Below are positions 11,701 through 24,200 of a DNA stretch of 64,000 nt, piece by piece; position 1 is the first letter of the stretch; each line of letters begins with the position of its first letter. The stretch covers positions 2,401,001-2,465,000 of the forward strand of contig CM061105.1 of the NCBI GenBank assembly GCA_030770545.1, given 5' to 3'. Under the pieces are notes generated by a model. It was not told the origin of the DNA, searched no databases, and saw nothing but the letters and a program-made list of their open reading frames with translations. The position numbers and the translations under genes were made by a program. The DNA is from Macropodus opercularis (taxonomy: Eukaryota; Chordata; Actinopteri; Anabantiformes; Osphronemidae).

Positions 11701-14700
11701 TGATCCTGTCACCCATCCCCCTGTGCTGATCATTCTACCATCTCCAGCCCCTGCCTGCCTTGCAGCGTCCACGTCCGTCTCCGCCTACCCAGGGGAGACC
11801 ATCTCGCCCACGTCCGTCTCCGCCCAACCAGGGGAAACCATCTTGTCCATGTCTGTCCCAAATGACCCAGGGGAATCGGTCTTGTCCACACCAGTCTACT
11901 CCAAACCAGGGGAGGCAGTCGGTTCCACGCCTGGCGCCCCAGAGAACCCTGCTGACCCATGCTTAGCATCCTGGGGGTTCCTCAACCACTGATGCCATCC
12001 GCCCAGGTTTCCATGTCACAGCAGCCATCGACATTGTCTACCCAGGCCCCCACGTCACTGCAGCCGCCGTCGACGTCGCTCACACAGGGCTCATCGTCTG
12101 GTCAGATGATCCACCCAGTGATCCATGCTGCAGTCGTCGTTATCATCGCCTGCCCAGTGTTCCAGACAAAGTTCCTGTTCTCGTCTCGTGTGCGACTCTG
12201 GTCCTGTTCTCATCATGTGCGGCCCGGTGCAGGGTCTGCTTCTGTCCTCGTCATGTGCGGCCCGGAAGAGGGTCCACTTAGGTTCCTGTTCTCGTCTCGT
12301 GCGGCCTGGAGGGCCCACCCAGGTTCCTGTTCCCGTCTCGTGCGGCCTGGAGGGCCCACTCAGGTTCCGGTTCCCGTCTCGTGCGGCCTGGAGGGCCCAC
12401 CCAGGTTCCTGTTCTCGTCTCGTGCGGCCTGGAGGGCCCACCCAGGTTCCTGTTCTCGTCTCGTGCGGCCTGGAGGGCCCACCCAGGTTCCTGTTCCCGT
12501 CTCGTGCGGCCTGGAGGGCCCACCCAGGTTCCGGTTCCCGTCTCGTGCGGCCTGGAGGGCCCACCCAGGTTCCGGTTCCCGTCTCGTGCGGCCTGGAGGG
12601 CCCACCCAGGTTCCGGTTCCCGTCTCGTGCGGCCTGGAGGGCCCACTCAGGTTCCGGTTCCCGTCTCGTGGTAACGGTCCGCAATCTGACTTCCGGGTTT
12701 GGAACCTTTATTGTGAAGGCCTTCCCCGGATCATCACCAGCTTCACCTAATCACTGATCGCTTTCACCTGGACCTGGTTTACACCCACACCCGCCCCGTT
12801 CTCCGACACGACAGTGTTGGGACCTCGCTCAGACTCTCGTGGAACCTGGAACCACCTAGAACTCGGACGATCGCTGACCCAGCGGGAGGATCTCAGTCAG
12901 CAGGGTGAGTTCTGGAGGCCGGACTTCCCTGTTTGATCGCCGACTGACAGCCAGTCCGGCACTTCATTTTTTTTGTAAGGACTACAGAGTGTTTCCTGTT
13001 TCTGTTTTTGATTGCCTGGTCCAGCGTCTTAGTTTTGAGCACGACCATCTCAGTTTAATAAAGTGACTAATTTACACCGCCTTATCCACCTAGTCCTTAC
13101 CGTCGCTGACACTCCCCCCTCTAAGTCGGTGCTGGCGATCCATGACATTTGCAAATAATCAATGCAAGTTAGCACTGGTATTAATATAGACAACACATAC
13201 ATTTTATGTACTTTGAGACAATTCAAAATTTTGCTAAGTACTGGCCACTCCTAAGGCAGATTAAGGCTTTGATGCAAGAGAGGTAGTAGACCAGTTTATT
13301 AACAACCTTGTGCAGACTTTGTTCTGGCTGGCATTTTTGGTCTTTCACAAATAACCATCAAAGTGGTTTAAATAACTGTAATTCATTAACTTTTACCAGA
13401 TAAACGGCGATGGCTGCTCCTAATAACCATCCACAGTAGACATCAACAGGGTGGTTTCTGAACTGGATGATCCTGGTCAACCCAGCCAGGATGGCAAGCA
13501 TGACAAAGGAGAATACCAGGAGAGGCTTCAGCAGTTTTGCAGAGTCTGTCAGCACTGTGTTGAAATACATCTGAAATACACAGATTCACATGATTAACCA
13601 ATCTCTAGCTTTTTAGATTTTAGTACTTATTTATTTAAATGTGGTTGGAGATCTTAATTCAGCTACACATCTCTGATATGTTAAACACTTACTGAGATGT
13701 AGACTGCAGCAAAGGCAGCCAGAGTTGCATGCTGGGAGGGGAAAGACTTCCTGTAAGGCAAGAAAGACAGAAGCCATTTCTTTAGTACAAATTATGTTAA
13801 GTCCAGGGTCCTGTAGTTGGGAACTCAAACTTACAATATGTTGTTACATTCAATAAACCTTAATTAAACCCCTTTTTTTTCAACCTGAAGAATTGTGGCA
13901 AATGTACTAAAAGTACAAACAGCGTATGAAACAGGTGATTTCTCTGTGTGATCAATTCACAAAAGGATGTGCACCTTAAAAAGTATGAGATTTGCCATGT
14001 TACATCCTTTGCTTTAGGTTATTTTGTTTTATTTTTGTTTAGGAAGGCAGCATTTAGTTTGTCTATTATTCTAATCTGTTTATCTGAACATTCTTGGCAT
14101 TCCTGTAAAGAGGCACAGGCTGGTATAGACTCTTTGTTGTTCTGCAACTTTAGCTGGGCTGAACCAGACAAGGAGAAGATGATCTCCTCGCTAGTAGGGG
14201 TCTAGAGACAAGTTCAGTGTCGGCACTAAAATCATTTAAGATGACATATCATTCTAGATGGCGCCGTGAGTGGCAGCGAGTTTCAGCTTTTCTGTCCCGT
14301 TCTGTGTTTTATGAAACATGTTTAATGTTTATTCCCTTGCTTTTTACTTCTTGTTTCTTTGCTTAAACCCTCTATGGAGTGTGCATCTAGGGGCACAATT
14401 ATTACCATTGCACTGGCTTACATCATTTTTGGCCAACTTTTTGAGTCTGCCTCGGTAATTTCTGTAAGCGGTGGCTCCATTGTTTACACACGGGACTAGC
14501 TGCTAGCTCTTAGCCAGGTCGATCTACTCTACGTGAGGAAGTTGGAGATTCCTGCTGATATACTGAAGGGATGTAAATAGTTAAAAGCTTAGATAGCAGG
14601 ATGCAGGCAGAAAACAGAACAAGCCGAATAAAAGTATAGTTTAAAACACACGCATCAAGTTTAGAGAGTAGTATAGTACAGTAGTATAGCACAGCCAGTC

Positions 14701-17700
14701 ACAGTTCATTAAACAGTATAGGGAGGATAGGATCTTAGAAGACCAGACAAGTTCCATGTAAGTGTAACTATGTGTAGAATAAGCACATGTGAGTGAAACA
14801 TGCCCAAATAAGGGCGACTGAGTGAACGTGTGTAGAAGGAATGTACTTGAATCCATAGGATATTGGGCCCACACAGCAATGGAGCAGATAAGACCAATAA
14901 ATAGGGCATCCAAGGGGACATACAGCCATCCATGGAGACAAACAACAGACCAGATGCTCTCTGTCTAGTATAAAAGTGTGGGTCAAGGGACAGACAATTG
15001 TGTGAGTTTGTGCTGTATGGTATAGGGACAGACTGACCCAGGCCTGTACAATTATTATTCTTCAAGTTTGAAATAAAAGTAAGATTGAATTTATCAGAAG
15101 TTTCTCCATATTCAGCATTCAACAAACGCGCAGAGCTGGGATTTTGAGAGCAGCTCAACAATACTGAGGAAACGATGAGGTTGCAGAACTGGAGTCAAGC
15201 GCTGGGAGAGGAAACGGATGTACAAGCAATGTGTATCGTCCATTATCATGGGAAACGCCTGATCTCTCAATAACGAGATGGACAAGCTAGTGGCGCTGAC
15301 GAAGCTGGAGCGGGTGTGGGGGCATCCCTCTGTGTTTCACTGAAACATGACTCAACTATGACACACCGGACTCGCTGACCAGATTCTACAATCCTTCGGC
15401 AGACCAGAATGCGGCAGAAAATTGTACTTACTTTATGCAAATACAAGAATGCATACACCTCCATACCCTCCCCCCTCTGGGTCGCTCTGACCACAACCAT
15501 GTCCACTTGCTGTCTGCCTAAACTCCGAAGGTGAAACAGCAGCCACCACTGGTCAGGGAGGTGAAGATCTGGACTGAGGAGACCAGTGAGCAGCTCAGGG
15601 ACTGTTTCACAACCACAGATTTGGACGTTCTCTGCAGTCCACATGGGGAGGATATCGACAGACTTACTCTCTGCATTACGGACTATATAAACGTTTGTGT
15701 AGAGAACACTGTACCTTTCAAGAGACTACGGTGCTACAAACAACAAGCCCTGGGTGACCCCTGAGGTAAAGGCCCTGCTGTATGAGAAGAAGAGGGTTTA
15801 TCTCTCAGGAAACAAAGATGAGCGGAGCAGAGTGCAGTGGGAATTAAAGTATAAAATCAGGAGGGGTAAGGACGACTACAAGAAGAAGCTCAAGCGGGGG
15901 ATGGAGCAGAACAATGTACGGGACGTGTGGAGAAAACTTAAACACATCTCGGGCCAAGTTACAGGAGACCAGGCCTGGTCAAACAAACTGAATTTGTTTT
16001 TCAATAGATTTGATTCTGCCCAGCCCCCTCTTCACACCTCTCCAGACCAGCCCTCTCCTCTCAGCTGCAGCCATTAACACCTTTTTTCCACGCTGACCAC
16101 TCTGCCCTTCGTCCCACTATCACTGAGGGCTCTTAGCAACCTACAGTTCCATAGCAGTTGACACACACCCCACTATGTCTCACCATTGACCAGGTCAGGA
16201 GGGAGCTAAAAAAGACCAAGGCCAGAAAAGCCACAGGCCCTGACAACATCAGCTCCAGGCTCCTCAAGGAGTGTGTAGACCGGCTCTGTGAGTTTGTTCT
16301 GCTCATGTTCCTGAGTTTTTATCTGGAGAGAGTCCTGGTACTGTTGAAGACCTCTTGTGTGATTCCACTTCCCAAAATCTCACATCCCAGGGAGCTGAAC
16401 CACTACAGACCCGTCGCTTTCACCTCCCACCTGATGAAGGCCGTGGAGAGGATCGTCCTTGGCTACCTCCGCGACCAGGTGGGCTCAGTGCTGGACCCGG
16501 TGCAGTTAATTGTCATAGTCGTGTGGTAGGTGGCATGGTTTTATAGAGCTAGTTATATGAAAATTGCTGTTCATATTGTTGTGGTGTACATGCATTTAGA
16601 ACTGGTTGACAAGTTGCAAATGTAGTTTCAATAACAAGTCCATAACTAAGGCACTTTGAGTACAAGTGCAGACCATTTACCTGGACTTTGTTTTAAATTT
16701 GGAGAGAGGAGAATGTCACTAAATCAAGTAAAGGCTGACTGAGGGGAGCTGCAGGACACTCCACAGTAGTTCGCATGGAGGTTTTCCCACTACTTCAACT
16801 ACCTCCCAGTCCAAAAGAGAATGTGACAGCAGGTCAAGTTTAAAAAAAAAAAAAATCAATAAGATTTGGGTAAATAAATGCATTCATTTCTAAAACTACA
16901 CTTGATTAGTTAGAAAATAGCCAGGGCCAGCAACGCCTTCTCTACTGGCCTAACATATTCAGAAATCGTGATCATAATATGTATATAAAATGATTCTCTA
17001 TATTCTTTTCTCTTTGTGTCACATTATACAGTGCATCCATTTGATTACCCATCTTCCAGCATTTTAGGTTCAGGCTATAGTTTTTATCCTATCAGAATTC
17101 AGGTAGCTTGTATTGTCAGGCTGTATGAAAGCTGCCTTGTCTTCACAATTGCCACCTTGGCTTCTCTATGCTGTAATAAATAAATAAATAATAAATGCCG
17201 TATCAGATACGAGATGGTGACAGCAAGACCAGCTAGAAGGCCCCTTGTCGAACATGAAAACGTGTTGTGGGATGGATGGATGGACAGTTGGATGGCTTGG
17301 TTCTCACGTCAGACATGAGTGTGACCAGGTGTTGACAATTGCACCGTTTACACCATCCCGCTGCTCCCCCAAAGAGTCCTGTCGTGCTTTGACCTGATTT
17401 ATTTGAAATGTTGTCTTTGGACAAACTTGATTTAAAATGAGACAGATCTCCTTCCCTTTTAATCATTGAATTTAATCACCAAATGAAATTGTCCATATGC
17501 AACACATCTCTGAACAAATTTGTCATATTTGGTGTCCGGACTTTAATTCAGCACATTTGATATATATTTCATTTTTTAAATATGCATTGCTAGCGTAATT
17601 ACATGGCCGTATTAAAGAGAGACAGTTTTTATTAGCAAAGAGCGTTACCTCATATTTGTAATACTGTAAATCTATATAGATTTACACTTTGCCTTGTTTT

Positions 17701-18166
17701 TGTTCTTTCTTCTGTAAGTTGCTTAACAAGAGAATTTCCTGGATGTGGGATCAGTATAGACATATTAAACAAGAATGCTTTAAGCGTTATTTTCTCTAGT
17801 ATGTTGTAGTAAAACTACTTCAGATTAAATGTAGTAATAATACATATCACATCAAAAACAATGCGCCAGAAGGGATGTGAACCCGGGGATCCCAATGTGC
17901 ACCACAGCAACATAACCACTGAGTTAAAGCAGCAGGTAATAAACTGATTTTACCATTTAGAAGGGAAAGATTGGCAGTATCGCAGCAAACTGCATTAACA
18001 CCATTTCATTAATTCTCTATTTGACTAATTGAATAAAGAATCCACTGTGGATTTATTATTATTAATAATAATAATAATTATTATTATTATTATTGTTGTT
18101 GTTGTTACAGTGAGGAAAGAGTAATAACAATAACTAATTAAATAATAAAATTATAATAATTCTGTA

Positions 18167-18222
<56 letters not shown>

Positions 18223-21200
18223 TTCAGATTTCATAATACACAACAGTCTTAAAAACACATGCCCCAGATGGGATTAGAATAACTCCTGTCACACTGTCAA
18301 AGATTTTCACGGTTTAAACCATACATTGCAAAATGCGCCTAACTTGACCGTGATCTCTGAAGTGTCAAGAATGTCAGGACAGCTCTGCTTTGTCTGAACA
18401 CATCTCATCTGTTTACCCTCCTGTAGCTGTGCTCTCAACCGATCGGAATCTGTCATATTATTATGTTTTAGATACAAACAAGCACCATAACTGATTGACC
18501 CTCTTTTGGCAGCAATGACCTCAATCAAACGTTTCTGTGCAGATCAGACCTGCACAACGGTCTGGAGGAATTTTGAACAGATTTCAACTTTCCAAACATC
18601 TCAGATTTGGTCTCACCTGTCCACAGAATATTTTGCCAGTAGTGCTGTGGACCATCCAGCTGTTCTTTTGCAAAATGTGCTTCTTAAGTAAACTCCAAAG
18701 TGGTGTGTTTTTATAGGGCAGGGTAGCTTTAACCAACACATCCAACACAGTTTTTATATTAATGAGACTTAGATGAAGATTGGAGCACATTTTATGACCA
18801 ATTTATGCAGAAATCCATGTAATCCCTATTACAACACGCTTGAATCTCGAGCTGAGTTTGGACGCAAGTGCAAATGAACACGATGCGGACTCTGCAGCGA
18901 GTTAATTATTTATTCAATAACAATAACAAAAGTTCACAGCAGAGCTGGATAATATGAGGTCGGGGAAGAGGGGGAGCAAACCAAGCAATGATCCGGAATG
19001 ACACACCAGCGAAGAGTGAATGCAAATGAATATGAAGTCATATCTGCTGATCATCTATTGTGTTATCAGGAGGGGCTTTTGGAACTATGGCAGTTATGCA
19101 TTATTAACTACGCCATGCTCATGCAGGCTGCCTATTGGGATGTCGGCGCCTGAATAACAGTGCCTGGCACCTGTCTCAGGACATTCTCCACAGCCCTTTC
19201 TGGAGAGTGCACTGACCCTAGAGTCGTGGGCGGGGCTGACCCCTCCTTCAGGTCTCCCTCCACTCACCGTGCTGGTTTGAACCAGGATCTGTGCTGTCTG
19301 GGATTCGGCTTTGGGGCGGCACTGTTACATTTTGACTCTCAGCCATGTTGGAGGCACTTTTGTTTGTTTTGTTCACTCAACTTCTGCCATTATGTCACTT
19401 TCTGTTTCCTGTTTGGACTAATCCTTTTCAATCAGCTACACCTGCTGCCCAATACGTTTGCATTTGGTCAGTTTTAAGTTATAAGTTTTGTGCCTGTTTG
19501 AGCAGTGATTTTAAGTGCAAACCTTTGTGTTATGAACTTTCGTCCTGCCTAGCACTGATTTGAGTTGATTTTTAGTTATTTTAGCACTTTGTTAGTTGGC
19601 CCTTCTAATTCTAATTTCCTTCTGCTGTGCAGTGACGTTTAGTGTCACCTGGGTCTATTTATACCAACTCCTGTGTCTTCTGCGAGTGTGTCTTCCCACG
19701 TCCTGTGCTTACCTGATCTTCCCAACATATTGCTTTGTTTCTTTACATGAAATTAAGTTGGTTAGTTAGTGTTTAGTAGTCTGATTGTTAGTTCCTGTAT
19801 TCAGCAGTGGTTTTGAGTTTGTCCTGCTTCGGCAGTGCCTTTGTTTTCATTAGATAAGCTTAGTTTTTGTTTCTTTGTTAATCTCAATTATTAGGTCCTG
19901 TTCTGCAGTGGATGTTTTGTTCCTATATTTGTCTATAATCAGCTCCTTCGTCTTTGTGGTGTTGAGGAGCAAGTTGTTCTCCTTGCACCATCCCGACAGC
20001 TTCTCTACCTCGTCCCTATAGGTCGCCTCGTCCTCCCCGGAGATCAGCCCCGCCACCATCTGCAAACTTCACAATGGCGTTACTCCGGTGTGTGGGGGTG
20101 CAGTCGTGGATGTAGAGAGTGTACAGCAGGGGGCTCAGCGCACACCCCTGAGGGGACCCAATGCTGACACTGAGGGCCGTATATGTATGTTGGCCTACTC
20201 TCACCCTCTGTCTGCAGCCTGTGAGGAAGCTGTTTATCCACATACAGGTGAAGAATGGAAGCGCTAAGCCCACAAGTTTCTCCATCAGTTTGCAAGGGAG
20301 GATGGTGTTGAACGCCACAAACAGCATCCGGACATAGCTCCCCTGTTGCTCTAGGTGGGTCAATGCATCATGGAGTGCTGTGGTCACAGCGTCCTCTGTG
20401 GATCTATTTCCTAAGAGTCCAGACTTGGGGGTAGTAATGGTGTGATGTGACTCCGGACCAGTTTCTCAAAACACCACAACAACAGGCCGGTAGTTGTTCA
20501 GGCTGGAGATGTAGGATTTTTTCAGCAGAGGTACTACGGTGGAGGACTTTAGACATTGTGGTACAGTGGACTGGGCCAATGACTGGTTGAAGATTTTGGT
20601 GAATATACCAGCGAGTTGTTCTGTGCAGTCCTTCAGCACCCGGCCCGAAACGTCATCTGGTCCAGTAGCCTTCCTCGGGTTGATAGACCTCAGCGTGTGT
20701 CTAACATCACTCTCCTTGACTGTGAGGGTTACACCGCTGTGGGCCATGGGGTGTGTCCTAGCTGGTTCTTGCGGTACCAGGCAAAGAAAAGGTTAAGTTC
20801 TTCTGCCATTGAGGCGTCGCCTTCGGCAACCCTGTGGTTGGTCTTGTAATTGATCAGGTGCTGGACTCCCTGCCACATCTGCCTGCTGTTGTTGCTCTCT
20901 AAATTGTCCTCGATCCTCCTCCTGTATTGTAGTTTTGCCTCCTTGATGCCTCTCGTCAGATTGGCTCCGCTGTAGAGAGCTCGATCCCCAGATCTGAACG
21001 CTGTGTTTCTCTCTCGGAGCAGTCGCTGGACCTCCCGGGTCATCCAGGGGTTCTGGTTGGGATCTGATGTTTCTGTCCTCTGTGACAGTGTCCATACAGT
21101 TCTTAATGTACCACAGCATACTGTCTGTGAACATGTCCAGGTCCTGGTGTTCGAACACATCCCAGTTGGTCCTGTTGAAGCAGTCTTGTAGTTGTTGGGA

Positions 21201-24200
21201 GGCACCATCCGGCCAGATCTTAACAGTTTTTGTATTGGTGAGAACAGTTTTGCAGAGGGGGGCATATGCGGGGATCAAAAACAAGGACATGTGGTCAGAC
21301 TGAGCAAGGTGTGCAAGCGGTCTTGCCCTGTGTTTGTACACCAGCTGTTTATGTACACACACAGCCCTCCACCTCTGCTCTTACCGGAGTCCATAGTTCT
21401 GTCCTGGCGTAGTGCGGTGTAGCCTGTTAGCTTGATAACTGAGTCCGGATTGGAAGTATGAAGACAGGACTCTGAGATTACCAGTACGCAGATGTTCCTC
21501 GCCATGTTGTCGGTGGTGATCTGTAGTCTCAGTTCGTCCATCTTTCCCACGAGGGACCAGGCGTTCGCCAGGAAGAGGCTGGGGACCAGTGGTTTAAACG
21601 GCTGACTTCTTAGCCTTAGAAGCACGCCGGCCCTGCAGCCCCGCTTCTGCTTCCTGTTCCTGCACCGCCCGCACCATCTCACTGCCGGAAGGGTGAACCA
21701 CGGTGAACTGGGGGTTCTCGCTGGGGTTCTGTTCTCGCGGATAAACTCTGCCATAACACTGCACTCAAAACAAATTCCAATCTTTAGAAGGTCATGTCGG
21801 CTGAAGATATTGCATTAGCACACAGTGTGCATGAATTAAGAAAAAACACCCATACACATAGCCAAGAGAGCACAGAGCCGCAGCAACTGTGTGCGCCACC
21901 ATCTAGCCCATGCATCATTAGGAATTGAATTATATAAAAATTAAATTCAATTATAATAGAAAAAAAGAAACTTAAATCGTAACCTCACCGATTATTTTTG
22001 CAGATCAGTAATGATAATAATAACAAAGGTCATCTAAAGGTACTTTATCAGGGTCAAACTTTTCACAGTGCAATTAACAGGTCAGTCTTCATATGAAAAG
22101 TGAGGGCTAGAGTCTGATGCCTGATGTCGTAAGCAATTCATTTTTCATTGTGTTTTCACACAAGTTGCAAGCATTTGTATTTACAGTTTTGCTCAGACAG
22201 AATCATGGCCACAGGCTAAAACCAGGTTATCTCTTACCAAGTTGAGGCACATACTACTGAATTCTGGAGCTACCACTAGTATGTATAGCAGTCTTTACTG
22301 GTATGGAGGCAGTCTGGTCCATTTTCACATCTGAATCAGTAAAACAAGACAACACACAACCAAGCACTTAGCAAGTAATGAATCACTCAGTCACTATTAT
22401 TAGCTACAAAAATCCTACAAAACAGCTCAAACTAACCAGACTAGCTACGATGCTAACCGCTAAAGGAAAACCACAGGAAATGATTGTTGATTAAACAACT
22501 GTAGTTGAGTTGAGACAGCTGTGGTTGCTGCTTGTAACTTAATCTTTCCAAAAACAATTCTCAGTTTATTCAGTATGACTGCTTGCTAAAGTCAATAAAT
22601 GTAGCTTTACAAACTTACCCATCCAAAAGAAATAACACCACATGTGCAAGAGTCCTCTTGCTGATTCTAATGGTCTCCGCCTTAGAAAGGCTAAAATAAC
22701 ATTAGATTCCGGCTCCATTCAGACTCCAGTGACCCATTGTAACCATTTTAATGCTTCACTCCACGTTAAAATGAGAGTTTACATGTCACATTTATGATGT
22801 CTGCCACCGGTGAAAAATCTAGATAACAAGTGCTAAATTGTGACTTAAGTAAGTATGAATTTCACACTTAAATGTATAGACTGTGAAGTGCTGCTCTACC
22901 ATTAGGCAAACCTAGATGCTTAAATATAAAAAACTCTTGCTAGTAGATGTATGTGTATGTGTAAATGTGTACACCTTAGCTGTATAAACATATGCTTCAA
23001 AATTTGTTTTAATGCTATTGTTGTTAGAAGTTTGCTAACAATAATATTGTTCCTCACAGTGTTGACTTACTGCTTGACTTCAGGATGGAGAGGGGCACTA
23101 GACTTGCGTGTGGCGTGTGGTGTATTTCTTGATTTCTTGTTTCTTTTCTGGTTAGATTTTTGTTAAATAACACTTTTAATGTGATATGTTGTTGTTTGTT
23201 TAAGATTGAAATTGAGAGCTGTTATGATTCAATGGTTTGTATTATGTTTTGTCACAGAATTAAAAGAGGGACTAGAGACTTGCATTTGTCTGGTTTGTTA
23301 TTATATTTGTTATTGAAGTACAAGATCAAAATTGCTGTGCTGGTTAGGGTTAAAGCTAAAAAGTATTCAAATGTCTTTTGTCCTTTGTATAACTATTATT
23401 TCTTTATCATTCGAAATTCAAATTCGAAAAGCCAGTAACATGAAGTGGCTTAACGGTGAGAATGAAATTATCATTATTGTTGCTGTTGCTGATGTTGTTG
23501 TTATTCACAGTTGCATCAATTTTGGTTAACTGTTGACAGTCTTTCAATTAGAGGTTTCAACTTCAGTTCAGCAGGTCCAATGAAACACACTGTTTGGTTT
23601 ACCAGCTAATCCAGATAACAGGCCATTTAAGATGGCTACTACTGCATATTTTTGTGTTTTAGATTGGTAACCGTAACAGCATAAAGTACAGAAGATTAGA
23701 GTCTGCGCTTGCACACTTGCCAGGTTGCTAAAAATAACAAAAAAATTAAAAATGACATGCCACCTCAAGGGCGGCACGGTGGTGTGGTGGTTAGCGCTGT
23801 CGCCTCACAGCAAGAAGGTCCCGGGTTTGATTCCCGGAGGCGACCGGGGGCCTTTCTGTGTGGAGTTTGCATGTTCTCCCCGTGTCTGCGTGGGTTTTCT
23901 CCGGGGTCTCCGGTTTCCTCCCACAGTCAAAAGACATGCAGTTAGGTCAATTGGTTGGATGCGTAAATTGCCCATAGGTGTGAGTGTGTGTATGACTGTG
24001 ATTGTGTGTCTATATATGTGGCCCTGCGATGGACTGGCGATCTGTCCAGGGTGTACCCTGCCTCTCGCCCAAAGCCAGCTGGGATAGGCTCCAGCACGCC
24101 CGCGACCCCTTCGGGGAAAAAGCGGAAGAAGATGGATGGATGGATGGATGGATGCCACCTCAACACATCTTCTGATCTCTGATGCAGCCTAATTAACTCA

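Noticed and set aside
11760..11966. Overlapping 60-80-codon frames on both strands at the PGE repeats
   Set aside because: Products of low-complexity repeats without stops; no independent coding evidence.
10943..11992. 349-codon frame as a host or element gene
   Set aside because: It begins inside a terminal repeat, has no recognisable domain and has low-complexity Pro/Ser/Thr composition ending in repeats; kept only as part of the LTR-bounded element.
12280..12671. Direct repeats resembling a CRISPR array
   Set aside because: The 41-bp units are contiguous with no spacers, and the setting is a vertebrate intron; it is a minisatellite.
18171..18220. (TA)n as an origin or structural element
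   Set aside because: A simple dinucleotide repeat, common in fish introns; no other supporting signal.
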